DNA of 13,810 nt from Synergistaceae bacterium (GTDB lineage Bacteria > Synergistota > Synergistia > Synergistales > Synergistaceae), in the NCBI GenBank assembly GCA_031274465.1, contig JAISQC010000003.1, positions 1-13,810 on the forward strand, given 5' to 3'. Both the position numbers and the translations under genes were made by a program. The notes below the pieces were generated by a model that was not told where the DNA came from, did not search any database, and worked only from the letters and a program-made list of their open reading frames with translations. Shown here in pieces: positions 6,330 to 13,636 of this stretch. The number at the start of each line of letters is the position of its first letter. Positions within the stretch are counted from its first letter, which is position 1.

Positions 6330-6363
6330 CCGCGGGCCGGGTCCGAAGCTTCCCGGCCTGCGG
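6330..6363 (+). terminator. 12-bp GC-rich hairpin between the PNPOx-like and dehydrogenase genes
   Basis: CCGCGGGCCGGG (6330-6341) pairs with CCCGGCCTGCGG (6352-6363), 12 bp with one G-U, around a 10-nt loop. No U-run follows. It begins right at the PNPOx-like stop codon and ends a few bases before the dehydrogenase ribosome-binding site. It could be a partial terminator, an RNA-processing or stability element, or an attenuator setting unequal expression of the two genes. Confidence 0.5.
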
Positions 6364-6384
6364 AACGCAGGAGGGGGTTTTGCT

Positions 6385-7644
6385 GTGCATCGCGATGTAA
6401 TGAGGGTTAAGGAACAGAAGGACCGTTACAGGGTGTGCTACATGTCCGGGGACGACTCCGGATACGACATGATGGAGGGCGCTCTGCTGGTCCTCGAGGC
6501 GATGAACCTGCCCATCGACTGGGTGCGGGCCGATCTGGGCTGGAGCATGTGGGAGAAGTCGGTGGCGAAGTTCGGCGAGGGCGACCCTAGGTGCAACACG
6601 GTCCCCCCGGAGACCATAGAAGCGATCAGGAACACGGACGCCACCCTTATGGCGGCCATCACATCGAAAGCCGGCGTCAAGGGCTTCAAGTCCGCCATCC
6701 TCCAGATGAGGCAGCTATTCGACCTGTACATAAACCTGCGCCCGGCAAAATCCCTGCCAGGCATAGGGACTCCGCTCAAAGGCGATCCTAAAATCGACAT
6801 AGTTATGTTCCGCGAGAACACCGAGGACCTTTACGCGGCGGTCGAGTTTTACCCGCTGCCCAAAGAGCAGTTCGACCTTCACCCCGGCATGGAGCGCTTC
6901 AAGAAGTGCAGCGAGGTCGCGGTCTCGTGGAGGGTCTTCTCCAAAGAGGGCTGCGAGCGCATAATCCGCGCCGCGTTCGAGTACGCGCGCAGCACCGGGC
7001 GCAAGACCGTCCACTGCGGGAACAAGGCAAACGTCATCCGCCAGACAGACGGGATGATGAAGCGTATTTTCCTAGAAATAGCCAAGGAGTACGAGCAATA
7101 CGGCATAAAAGGGATAGAGGAGAACGCAGACGCGACGGCGATGTGGCTCATCAAGAACCCGCAGGACTACAGCGTGGTGGTGGCGAGCAACGTATTCGGC
7201 GACATCCTGTCGGACGAGGCGAGCCAGCTCACCGGCGGCCTTGGGTTTGCCCCGAGCGGCAACATAGGCGAGAGCACGGCGCTCTTCGAGCCGTCGAGCG
7301 GGTCGGTGCCGAAGTACGCCCACAAATACCGCGTGAACCCGTCGGCGATGCTTCTCACCGCCAAGATGATGCTGGAGTACCTCGGCCTCGATGCCGAGGG
7401 GGCGAAGATCGAGCGCGCTATCGGCGAGGTGCTGGTCGAGAGCAAGCCGGGAACGCTCACCTACGACATACTGCGCGATTTCAGAGGCGACCCCGACTGG
7501 GAGAAAAACGCCGCGTCCACAATCGACATGGCGGCCGCCATAGCGCAGAAGATCGACCCGAATTTCAAAGGCGCCCGTCTGGATGAAGCGCGCAGCAAAG
7601 TGCGCGGCATGTGCGACTGGACGAAAACGGTCGGCTTCGAGTAA
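6385..7644 (+). CDS. Isocitrate/homoisocitrate dehydrogenase-like, predicted NADP-dependent
   Basis: This beta-decarboxylating dehydrogenase (419 residues) oxidises a 2-hydroxy acid and removes CO2 to give a 2-oxoacid. By comparison with E. coli isocitrate dehydrogenase I see the carboxylate-binding arginines R109, R119 and R143, catalytic Y150 (RENTEDLY) and K214, and metal ligands D249, D273 and D277. The NADP determinants are kept: K310-Y311 (VPKYA) and Y360/R364 (TYDILR). Differences are Ile105 where isocitrate enzymes have Asn115 (Ser103-Ala-Ile, compare Ser-Pro-Ile in fungal homoisocitrate dehydrogenase), Ser305 for His339, and GDDSG for the N-terminal GDGIG motif. The start is GTG 6385 with GGAGG at 6370-6374; ATG 6400 has no close Shine-Dalgarno. 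It is likely the oxidative step after one of the hydro-lyases. Plain isocitrate dehydrogenase remains possible. Confidence 0.8.
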   Translation: MHRDVMRVKEQKDRYRVCYMSGDDSGYDMMEGALLVLEAMNLPIDWVRADLGWSMWEKSVAKFGEGDPRCNTVPPETIEAIRNTDATLMAAITSKAGVKGFKSAILQMRQLFDLYINLRPAKSLPGIGTPLKGDPKIDIVMFRENTEDLYAAVEFYPLPKEQFDLHPGMERFKKCSEVAVSWRVFSKEGCERIIRAAFEYARSTGRKTVHCGNKANVIRQTDGMMKRIFLEIAKEYEQYGIKGIEENADATAMWLIKNPQDYSVVVASNVFGDILSDEASQLTGGLGFAPSGNIGESTALFEPSSGSVPKYAHKYRVNPSAMLLTAKMMLEYLGLDAEGAKIERAIGEVLVESKPGTLTYDILRDFRGDPDWEKNAASTIDMAAAIAQKIDPNFKGARLDEARSKVRGMCDWTKTVGFE

Positions 7645-7677
7645 TACGGCTACAGGTTCAAACTGCGGATTTCACCC

Positions 7678-7711
7678 GCGCCCGCTGGAGAGCTCGCTCT
7701 TTGGCGGGCGC
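7678..7711 (+). terminator. 15-bp hairpin with CUCG tetraloop after the dehydrogenase gene
   Basis: A long stem (5' arm 7678-7692, 3' arm 7697-7711) closes 15 bp, including three G-U pairs, on the tetraloop CTCG. It begins 33 bases after the dehydrogenase stop. There is no U-run behind it, so it may terminate with help or protect the 3' end of the mRNA. It marks the end of the acid-metabolism locus. Confidence 0.55.
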
Positions 7712-7721
7712 CGTGTTGCTG

Positions 7722-7822
7722 ACTTAAACCTTTGGCCTTAGTTTCCTCTGGGAGCTAATGCTTTTACCTCCCTCATTGGAAGAGGTAAAAGCGTTTAAAC
7801 TCGCCGTTTTTGATGTTTAAGT
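7722..7822. repeat. Nested inverted repeats in the intergenic region
   Basis: The 293-base gap between the dehydrogenase and the NFACT gene holds no credible gene. Inside it, ACTTAAAC (7722-7729) and GTTTAAGT (7815-7822) form an 8-bp outer inverted repeat. They flank a perfect 11-bp inverted repeat, GCTTTTACCTC (7760-7770) with GAGGTAAAAGC (7782-7792), which reaches 14 bp at RNA level with one G-U pair, and the palindrome GTTTAAAC (7793-7800). A short T-run at 7807-7811 lies well behind the inner stem. The stretch is visibly AT-richer than its neighbours. It could be an RNA structure or the remnant of a small mobile element. Confidence 0.45.
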
Positions 7823-7883
7823 TAACGCCTATGGGGTGGAATCCATGGTCTTGAACGTGCGGTTTTAGGGTTTTCGAGGTCCC

Positions 7884-7911
7884 TTGACAGCTCGTTTTTT
7901 TCTGCTAGGGT
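7884..7911 (+). promoter_or_regulatory. Promoter for the NFACT/RqcH gene
   Basis: A consensus -35 box TTGACA (7884-7889) is followed after 16 bp by TAGGGT (7906-7911) preceded by TGC, an extended -10. The tRNA-Asn promoter in this window has the same build (TTGACA, 16 bp, TGC-TAGGAT). Transcription would start about 20 bases before the gene. The nine bases TAGGGTTTT occur both here (7906-7914) and 40 bp upstream (7866-7874). Confidence 0.6.
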
Positions 7912-7937
7912 TTTGGTGTGAAGCGAGCCGGGAGGCG

Positions 7938-9641
7938 ATGATTTTGGCTTTTGGGCCCGAACTGGTTTTTGCCCAGGCACTCGAGATATCGTGCGAGTTC
8001 GCGCAAAACAGGGTGAAGCGCGCCATTGCCGGCGACTGTTGGGTTGTCTTGGAGTTTTCGCGGGACAGATCCCTTTTGTTTTCGTGGGATTCGGAGCACT
8101 ACGGCGTCTGCCGCACAATGCCGGGGGAGATAAGGGAGCTGGAGGGGGCTTCGTCATCGCGCCCCACTCTCCTCGACGCGGTGAGGGCGCATATCGTCGG
8201 CGCCGATTTGTCCGGCGCCGCTCAGATAAATCGCGACAGGGTGATGAAGATCGAGTTCCGCAGGGTCATCGGGGCCGGTTTTTTCCAGACGCGATTTGTG
8301 CTGTTTGAGGCGTGCGGAAGATACAGCAACATGATCATACTCGACGAGGACGAGCGGGTAATCGAGGCGGCAAAGCACATAATGCCCGACTCCAACAGGT
8401 ACAGGTCCGTGATCCCCGGGCACCGCTACGCCGCCCCACCGGAGGTGGGCGCGACGCCCATCGACGAGTTCGACCCCGCGCAGGGCCGCGCGTGTGACAT
8501 CGATGCCCTGCGCGGGCTAGGGAAACCACTGATCGAGGCCATAAAACAGCTTCCGCCCTCCGATGCCGCAGAATGCCTCGATTATCTCAAAAAAATGGAG
8601 GGAATGTCCGTCCTCCAGGTCTATCCGGCGTCGGGAAATTACGTCACGTCCTGCCCGCAGATGTTGCCCGGCGCGCGCGCTCTCGCGGACCGCGACGCGC
8701 TGTCCGCCGCGCGGCACGTCGTGGCGCGTCCGCTGATGGGCCGCAGGGTTGCCGCCTGCAGGAAGAAAATCTCGTCCCGGCTCGACGCTATGGAACGGGC
8801 CAACGACAAAAAAATAGCCGAGTACTCGTCTCTGGCCTCTGGCGCGGGAGAGGTCGAGCAGTTGAAGCTCGAAGGGCAGTTGATACTGGCAAACGCCCAC
8901 GCGATACCCAGCCGCGCCGCTTGGGCGATTTTGGCGGATTGGACGGCGGAAGGCCCGGTTGAGCGGCGCGTAGCCCTCGATCCGGCGAAAAACGCCTCGG
9001 CGAACGCGGAGGCCCGCTTCGTGAAATACAGGAGGAAAAAATCGGCGCTCCGCGTTGCGAGCTCGATACTGTCGGAGCTGTATATTAAACGGGAGGAAAT
9101 AAAAGAGCAGAGGGTCTTGCTCGCGTGCAACGACGACTGGAACTGCATGAGCATGATGCTGGAGGAACTAGGCGCTGGCGCGCCGCAGACTGCCCTCAAA
9201 CCGGGCGCGGGCAAAAAACCGGCACACATCCCGCCTCACAAGAGGGTCGAGTTGCCACTGTCGGGCGCTATCATTTTCTGCGGGCTGTCGGCGCGCGGCA
9301 ATCGATATGTCACCTTCAAGCTGGCAAATGGGGACGATTTGTGGTTCCACGTCCAAGGGACGCCGGGCGCGCACGTGATTTTGAGGTTCGGCGAGAAGCC
9401 GGACGGCGAGTCGAGGGAGCAGATGATCGAAATAGCGGCGTCGTGCGCGGCCTATCACAGCGCGTGCCGCGACGGGGGCCGCGTCCGCGTGGATTACACG
9501 GAGCGCAAGCATGTGCGCCCGATTCGCGGGGAAGGCCCGGCAAACGTGACTTACAAGGAGTTCGGAACCGTCATCGCCGATGATCGGCTCTGGCGCGAGA
9601 GCGAATCGCAAGAAGGCAGTCTTTCAGATCGTCGGGGATGA
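7938..9641 (+). CDS. rqcH: NFACT family protein, RqcH (Rqc2 homologue)
   Basis: This is the bacterial counterpart of Rqc2/NEMF, formerly called fibronectin-binding protein A. It binds split 50S subunits carrying stalled peptidyl-tRNA and directs C-terminal Ala tailing. It has 567 residues from ATG 7938. The NFACT-N region holds the conserved Asp-Arg pair at 100-101 (QINRDRVMKIEF), required for tailing in RqcH. A middle helical, coiled-coil section covers about 280-400 (RRVAACRKKISSRLDAMERANDKK onwards). The C-terminal NFACT-R domain reads GNRYVTFKLANGDDLWFHVQGTPGAHVILRFG. GGAGG at 7931-7935 is very close to ATG 7938 and better spaced (8 bases) for TTG 7944, so the start could be six bases downstream. 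The last 71 bases overlap the convergent pseudouridine synthase gene. The fold is certain; the quality-control role comes from the family. Confidence 0.85.
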   Translation: MILAFGPELVFAQALEISCEFAQNRVKRAIAGDCWVVLEFSRDRSLLFSWDSEHYGVCRTMPGEIRELEGASSSRPTLLDAVRAHIVGADLSGAAQINRDRVMKIEFRRVIGAGFFQTRFVLFEACGRYSNMIILDEDERVIEAAKHIMPDSNRYRSVIPGHRYAAPPEVGATPIDEFDPAQGRACDIDALRGLGKPLIEAIKQLPPSDAAECLDYLKKMEGMSVLQVYPASGNYVTSCPQMLPGARALADRDALSAARHVVARPLMGRRVAACRKKISSRLDAMERANDKKIAEYSSLASGAGEVEQLKLEGQLILANAHAIPSRAAWAILADWTAEGPVERRVALDPAKNASANAEARFVKYRRKKSALRVASSILSELYIKREEIKEQRVLLACNDDWNCMSMMLEELGAGAPQTALKPGAGKKPAHIPPHKRVELPLSGAIIFCGLSARGNRYVTFKLANGDDLWFHVQGTPGAHVILRFGEKPDGESREQMIEIAASCAAYHSACRDGGRVRVDYTERKHVRPIRGEGPANVTYKEFGTVIADDRLWRESESQEGSLSDRRG

Positions 9642-10584
9642 GGCTTCTGAAAGCGATGCGGCGCCCGTCCCTTGGGTGCGAGAAGGACAGCTTCCACGAG
9701 TGCAGGAAAACCCGCGGCGCGCCGAACGGGCTCTTCCTCGACGGCGCGTAGAGCGCGTCCCCCACGAGAGGGCACCCTATCGATGACATATGCACCCTTA
9801 TCTGATGGGTCCTGCCGGTATGGATGGAACACACGGCAAGGCTGTAGCTCCCGTCGTCCCATATGACTTCGTAGTCAGTCACCGCATCCCTCCCGTCGCT
9901 TCGCACCTCCATCTTCTTCCCGCACTCATGACGTCCGATCGGCATGTCTATGCGGGCGGCCTTCCTCTTGGGCGTGCCGTGGCAGAGGAAAATGTATGTC
10001 TTTTCCACCTTGCGCGACTTGAATTCCCCGTACAGCTTTTCCAACGCCAGCCCATTGCGGGCCACGACCATCAAGCCCGATGTCGTTGCGTCGAGCCTGT
10101 GGACTATCCCGGGGCGAAGGGTGCCGTTCATGTTGCCGAAGCTTGGAAACCGATGCAGCAGGCCATGCACCAGAGTGCCGTGAAAATGGCCCGGCGCCGG
10201 GTGAACGACGAGGCCCGGGGGCTTGTCAACGACAATTATGTCCTCGTCCGAATAGGCTACGCCGAACGGGACATCCTCCGGCTCGAGGTCGAGTTTTTCC
10301 GGCGGTGGGATTTCGATCCTGTAGCGGTCGCCGAGCGCGATTTTTTTCGACGGCTTTACCCTTTGCCCGCTCAGCGAGACGACCAGCCCATTTTTGACCA
10401 ATTGCCCCGCGTACGACCTGCTGACGCCCAGTTCCAGCGACACGGCGTAGTCGAGGCGGTGCCCCGCTAATTCAGTCGTTGCCTCCATGTCGTGCGAAAC
10501 TGGGGAAGTGGCGTCGGGCGCGCATTCCTCGCCGGAGCTGGCGCAGCAATCCGCCGCGTCACTTTCCAAGGTTTCGCAGCGCAT
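9571..10584 (-). CDS. rluD: RluA/RluD family 23S rRNA pseudouridine synthase
   Basis: This enzyme isomerises uridines in large-subunit rRNA. An N-terminal S4 RNA-binding domain (GHRLDYAVSLELGVSRSYAGQLVKNGLVVSLSGQRVKPSKKI) is followed by the catalytic domain with RPGIVHRLDATTSGLMVVARN, whose Asp at about residue 165 is the catalytic nucleophile, and IHTGRTHQIRVHMSSIGCPLVGDALY. The start is uncertain. ATG 10584 and GTG 10590 overlap the end of ileS by about 26-32 bases, while ATG 10488 would start the protein just before the S4 domain. None has a good Shine-Dalgarno. Codon third positions in 10488-10560 are GC-rich as in real coding sequence, which favours the longer form and translational coupling to ileS. 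RluD is the likeliest subtype, since this gene commonly lies near ileS; other RluA-family specificities cannot be excluded. Confidence 0.87.
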   Translation of the reverse strand: MRCETLESDAADCCASSGEECAPDATSPVSHDMEATTELAGHRLDYAVSLELGVSRSYAGQLVKNGLVVSLSGQRVKPSKKIALGDRYRIEIPPPEKLDLEPEDVPFGVAYSDEDIIVVDKPPGLVVHPAPGHFHGTLVHGLLHRFPSFGNMNGTLRPGIVHRLDATTSGLMVVARNGLALEKLYGEFKSRKVEKTYIFLCHGTPKRKAARIDMPIGRHECGKKMEVRSDGRDAVTDYEVIWDDGSYSLAVCSIHTGRTHQIRVHMSSIGCPLVGDALYAPSRKSPFGAPRVFLHSWKLSFSHPRDGRRIAFRSLIPDDLKDCLLAIRSRARADHRR

Positions 10585-13375
10585 CCTCACAGCGGCAGCA
10601 GACCTCTTGGGCGCCGACCTCCGGCCGGCGCTTCCAGCACCTCGGGCATTTTTCGTCCCAGTTTTTGCTGACCCCTACCGAAATGCCGGTGAGCGCGTCC
10701 TCATACGTCACGTCCACCGCGAGGGGGGCGTCGGTTTTTTTGAAACGGGAGACTATCGTTATGGTCTCCCATTCTTCCTCTGACATTGACGCCGGAACGT
10801 CGTGGCAGTCGCCGAACGCGGCCCACACGGAAGCGTCGAGCGAGTGGCCGATGACCCCTTGAGAGCGGGCCGCCTCGAGGGCCCTCGTGATGGCCCCGCG
10901 GGCTTCCATTATCTTGTCCCATCTTTCCGTTATGGAGGCGTCGATGCCGTCCATGGAAGGCGACGGCCACTCCGACAGATGGACGCTCTCGGGCAGAGAC
11001 GGGTCCATGCGCCGCATCTCGCGCCATATCTCCTCGCTCGTGAAGCAGAGGATGGGGGATATCATCGTGGCGAGCGTCGAAAGGATCTCCCACATGGCTG
11101 ATCTGGCGCACCTGCGGGGGTGCGAGTCCGCCCTGTCCGCGTAGAGTTTTTCCTTGGATATGTCGATGTAGAAGGCGGATAGCTCGTTGTCGCAAAATTG
11201 GTGTATTTTGAACATCGGCAGATGGAACTCGTAGGCGTCGAAGCCCACGATGGACTCTTCGACGAGCTTTGCGAGCTTGGCGAGTATGTACTTGTCCACT
11301 TCCGTCAGCTCGGCGTGGGGGATGGAGTCCCGCGCCGGGTCGAATCCGTTGAGGTTGGCAAGCAGGAACCGCGATGTGTTGCGGATTCTCCTGTACGACT
11401 CCGCCAGATTTGAGATTATGGCCTGCGATATGCTTATGTCGTTGCGGTAGTCGGTCGACGCGACCCACAGGCGCAGGATGTCGGCGCCGTACTTTTCCAC
11501 TATCTCCTGCGGCATTATCGCGTTGCCGAGGGATTTCGACATCTTCCTGCCCTGGCCGTCCACAGTGAACCCGTGGGTCAGCACGGCCTTGTAAGGTGCG
11601 TGGCCTCGGGTCGCAACGGAGGTCAGGAGCGAAGACTGGAACCATCCCCTGTGCTGGTCGCTCCCTTCGAGGTACATGGCGGCCGGGAAACTCAGTTCGG
11701 GCCACATGGCGGGGTTTTCGAGCACGCCTCTGTAGCTGCACCCCGAGTCGAACCAGACGTCCATTATGTCTTTCTCGCGGGACAGGTTTTCGCTGCCGCA
11801 CTCCGGGCAGACGGCGAGACCGCCGAGCAATTCTTTGGGGGACGCCTCCCACCAGTAGTTGCTGCCGCGTTCCCGAACGAGGCTCGCCACGGCTCTGATG
11901 CGATTCGGCGTGAGTATCACCTTGCCGCAGTCATTGCAGTAGAATGCCGGGATCGGAACGCCCCATATCCTCTGCCTGCTTATGCACCAGTCGGACCTGT
12001 CGCGGACCATGTTGGATATCCTGTCCTTGCCCCACGACGGGACCCATTCGACTTCGTCGTCGATGCAGACCAGCGCCCGGTCTTTGAATTTCGAGACCGC
12101 CACGAACCACTGGTCTGTGGCGCGGAAGATGACCGGTTTCTTGCATCTCCAGCAGTGGGGGTACGAGTGGGTCATCTTCAGTTTGCCAAGCAGTCTGCCG
12201 CTTTCGGCAAGCGCGTTGAACACGGCTTTCGACCCGTCCTCTAGCGACATCCCCCCGACGAGTTCGGTGTCCCCGTAGAAAAACCCTTTCGAATCGACCG
12301 GATTGTATATGTCGAGCCCATACCTGACGCCGGTCTCGTAGTCCTCGACCCCGTGCCCGGGCGCGGTGTGGACGCAGCCGGTTCCGGCATCCAGCGTGAC
12401 GTAATCCGCGAGGACGAAGGGTATCTTCCGCTTGTCGTAAAAGGGATGCACCGCCTTCAGCCCTTCGAGCGCGCTGCCCTTCAGCTTCAGTATTTCCTCC
12501 CCGAAATTGAGCCCGATGGCGCGCGAGACTTCATCGCGGAGGGATGTCGCAACAAGATAGGCCTTGCTCCCAGATTCGAAGAAAGAATAATCGAAGTCGG
12601 GGTGTACGGCTACCGCGAGGCTTGCTGGAAGTGTCCACGGCGTCGTGGTCCAGATGATGACGCTCACGTCCCTGTCCTTTAGATGGGGGAAGTTCTCGGA
12701 AGCCGCGCGGAACGGATACGACACGTATATGGAGTCGGACGTTTCATCCTCGTATTCTATTTCGGCGGCGGCAAGCGCCGTCTCACAGTCGATGCACCAG
12801 AATATGGACTTGCGCCCCCTGTAAACGAGATCGCGTTCGGCCATATCGGCCAGCACGTTCATCTGCGCGGCCTCGTACTCCGGCCTGAGCGTTATGTACG
12901 GCTTTTCCCAGTCGCCCATGACCCCCAGCCGCCTGAACTCTTCGGTCTGCACCTTCACATATTTCATGGCGTGTTCGGCGCATCTTTTGCGAAGCTCGAC
13001 CGGGTCTATGGAGTCGGCTTTTATTCCGGCGTCCTTCAAGACCTTGTGCTCTATGGGCATCCCGTGGGTGTCGAACCCAGGGACGTAAGGCGCGAAATAA
13101 CCGCGCCGCCATTTATATCGGACGATTATGTCCTTGAGTATTTTATTGAGAGCCGTTCCGATGTGGATGTTGGAGTTGGCGTACGGAGGGCCGTCGTGAA
13201 GCACGAAATGCGGGCGGTCGGACCGGGTCTCGACCAGTTTCCTGTAGATGCCGGCGCTCTCCCAAAATTCGAGAAAACTCCCCTCGCGCGACGACAGATT
13301 GGCGCGCATTGGGAAATCGGTTTGAGGGAGAAACAGCGTGTCCTTGTAATCGTTTGCTTTTTTTTCAGAAGCCAT
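10559..13375 (-). CDS. ileS: Isoleucyl-tRNA synthetase
   Basis: This class I synthetase charges tRNA-Ile with isoleucine in the cytoplasm. At 938 residues it is the normal bacterial length. HIGT at 71-74 is the HIGH signature and KMSKS lies at 611-615. The CP1 editing domain shows IWTTTPWTLP (241-250) and HTAPGHGVEDY with D345. Two CxxC pairs sit before DVWFDSG (FYCNDCG at about 479 and CPECG at about 523), and the C-terminal zinc site is C910-x2-C913 with C926/C927 and C929. AGGAGG (13388-13383 on the minus strand) lies 7 bases ahead of ATG 13375. The stop overlaps the downstream pseudouridine synthase frame. lspA, commonly found between ileS and rluD, is absent here. No T-box leader is visible. 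Confidence 0.98.
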   Translation of the reverse strand: MASEKKANDYKDTLFLPQTDFPMRANLSSREGSFLEFWESAGIYRKLVETRSDRPHFVLHDGPPYANSNIHIGTALNKILKDIIVRYKWRRGYFAPYVPGFDTHGMPIEHKVLKDAGIKADSIDPVELRKRCAEHAMKYVKVQTEEFRRLGVMGDWEKPYITLRPEYEAAQMNVLADMAERDLVYRGRKSIFWCIDCETALAAAEIEYEDETSDSIYVSYPFRAASENFPHLKDRDVSVIIWTTTPWTLPASLAVAVHPDFDYSFFESGSKAYLVATSLRDEVSRAIGLNFGEEILKLKGSALEGLKAVHPFYDKRKIPFVLADYVTLDAGTGCVHTAPGHGVEDYETGVRYGLDIYNPVDSKGFFYGDTELVGGMSLEDGSKAVFNALAESGRLLGKLKMTHSYPHCWRCKKPVIFRATDQWFVAVSKFKDRALVCIDDEVEWVPSWGKDRISNMVRDRSDWCISRQRIWGVPIPAFYCNDCGKVILTPNRIRAVASLVRERGSNYWWEASPKELLGGLAVCPECGSENLSREKDIMDVWFDSGCSYRGVLENPAMWPELSFPAAMYLEGSDQHRGWFQSSLLTSVATRGHAPYKAVLTHGFTVDGQGRKMSKSLGNAIMPQEIVEKYGADILRLWVASTDYRNDISISQAIISNLAESYRRIRNTSRFLLANLNGFDPARDSIPHAELTEVDKYILAKLAKLVEESIVGFDAYEFHLPMFKIHQFCDNELSAFYIDISKEKLYADRADSHPRRCARSAMWEILSTLATMISPILCFTSEEIWREMRRMDPSLPESVHLSEWPSPSMDGIDASITERWDKIMEARGAITRALEAARSQGVIGHSLDASVWAAFGDCHDVPASMSEEEWETITIVSRFKKTDAPLAVDVTYEDALTGISVGVSKNWDEKCPRCWKRRPEVGAQEVCCRCEDALRNLGK

Positions 13376-13419
13376 AGACGATCCTCCTAAATTGAACGTG
13401 TCACGGCAGACATCTTAAC

Positions 13420-13428
13420 ATTATAGCA
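13420..13428 (-). promoter_or_regulatory. Extended -10 promoter of ileS
   Basis: On the minus strand TGC-TATAAT (13428 down to 13420) is a perfect extended -10 box. No good -35 box lies 16-18 bp upstream, as extended -10 promoters allow. Transcription would begin near 13413, leaving a leader of only about 38 bases ahead of ileS. Confidence 0.6.
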
Positions 13429-13459
13429 AAATAAAAACAAACTGTGGGGTGAGCGGAAT

Positions 13460-13493
13460 AAAAAAGCGACGAGCAGCAAACGCCGTTCGTCGC
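13460..13493 (-). terminator. Rho-independent terminator after tRNA-Asn
   Basis: On the minus strand a 7-bp stem, GCGACGA (13493-13487) with TCGTCGC (13472-13466), extended inside by a further 4-bp stem with a GTTT loop, is followed directly by six T residues (13465-13460). It starts about 10 bases after the tRNA 3' end. This is the only textbook terminator in the window. Confidence 0.85.
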
Positions 13494-13502
13494 GATATGT
13501 TC

Positions 13503-13578
13503 TGGCTCCTCGGCGAGGACTCGAACCTCGAACCTAGTGGTTAACAGCCACCCGCGCTGCCGATTGCGCCACCGAGGA
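13503..13578 (-). tRNA. tRNA-Asn (anticodon GTT)
   Basis: Read on the minus strand this is a complete 76-nt tRNA: acceptor TCCTCGG/CCGAGGA, D-stem GCGC/GCGC, anticodon stem GGTGG/CCACT with loop CTGTTAA giving anticodon GTT, a 5-bp T-stem CGAGG/CCTCG with loop TTCGAGT, discriminator G, and an encoded CCA end. It reads Asn codons AAC and AAU. It is flanked by its own promoter (about 30 bases upstream) and a strong terminator, so it is a single-gene transcript separate from ileS. Confidence 0.97.
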
Positions 13579-13608
13579 ACGCGCACTAGAAGATGCTCGA
13601 CGACGTGT

Positions 13609-13636
13609 ATCCTAGCATATTTTGCGGGCATGTCAA
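13609..13636 (-). promoter_or_regulatory. Promoter of tRNA-Asn
   Basis: On the minus strand a perfect TTGACA (13636-13631) is followed after 16 bp by TGC-TAGGAT (-10 box at 13614-13609). The start of transcription would fall around 13602, about 24 bases before the mature tRNA. Confidence 0.75.

Noticed and set aside
2194..7644. A leucine biosynthesis operon (leuC, leuD, leuB)
   Set aside because: No leuA is present, the dehydrogenase has isocitrate/homoisocitrate-type residues and NADP determinants rather than those of LeuB, and the small-subunit loops do not fit. The automatic leuCD names would mislead.
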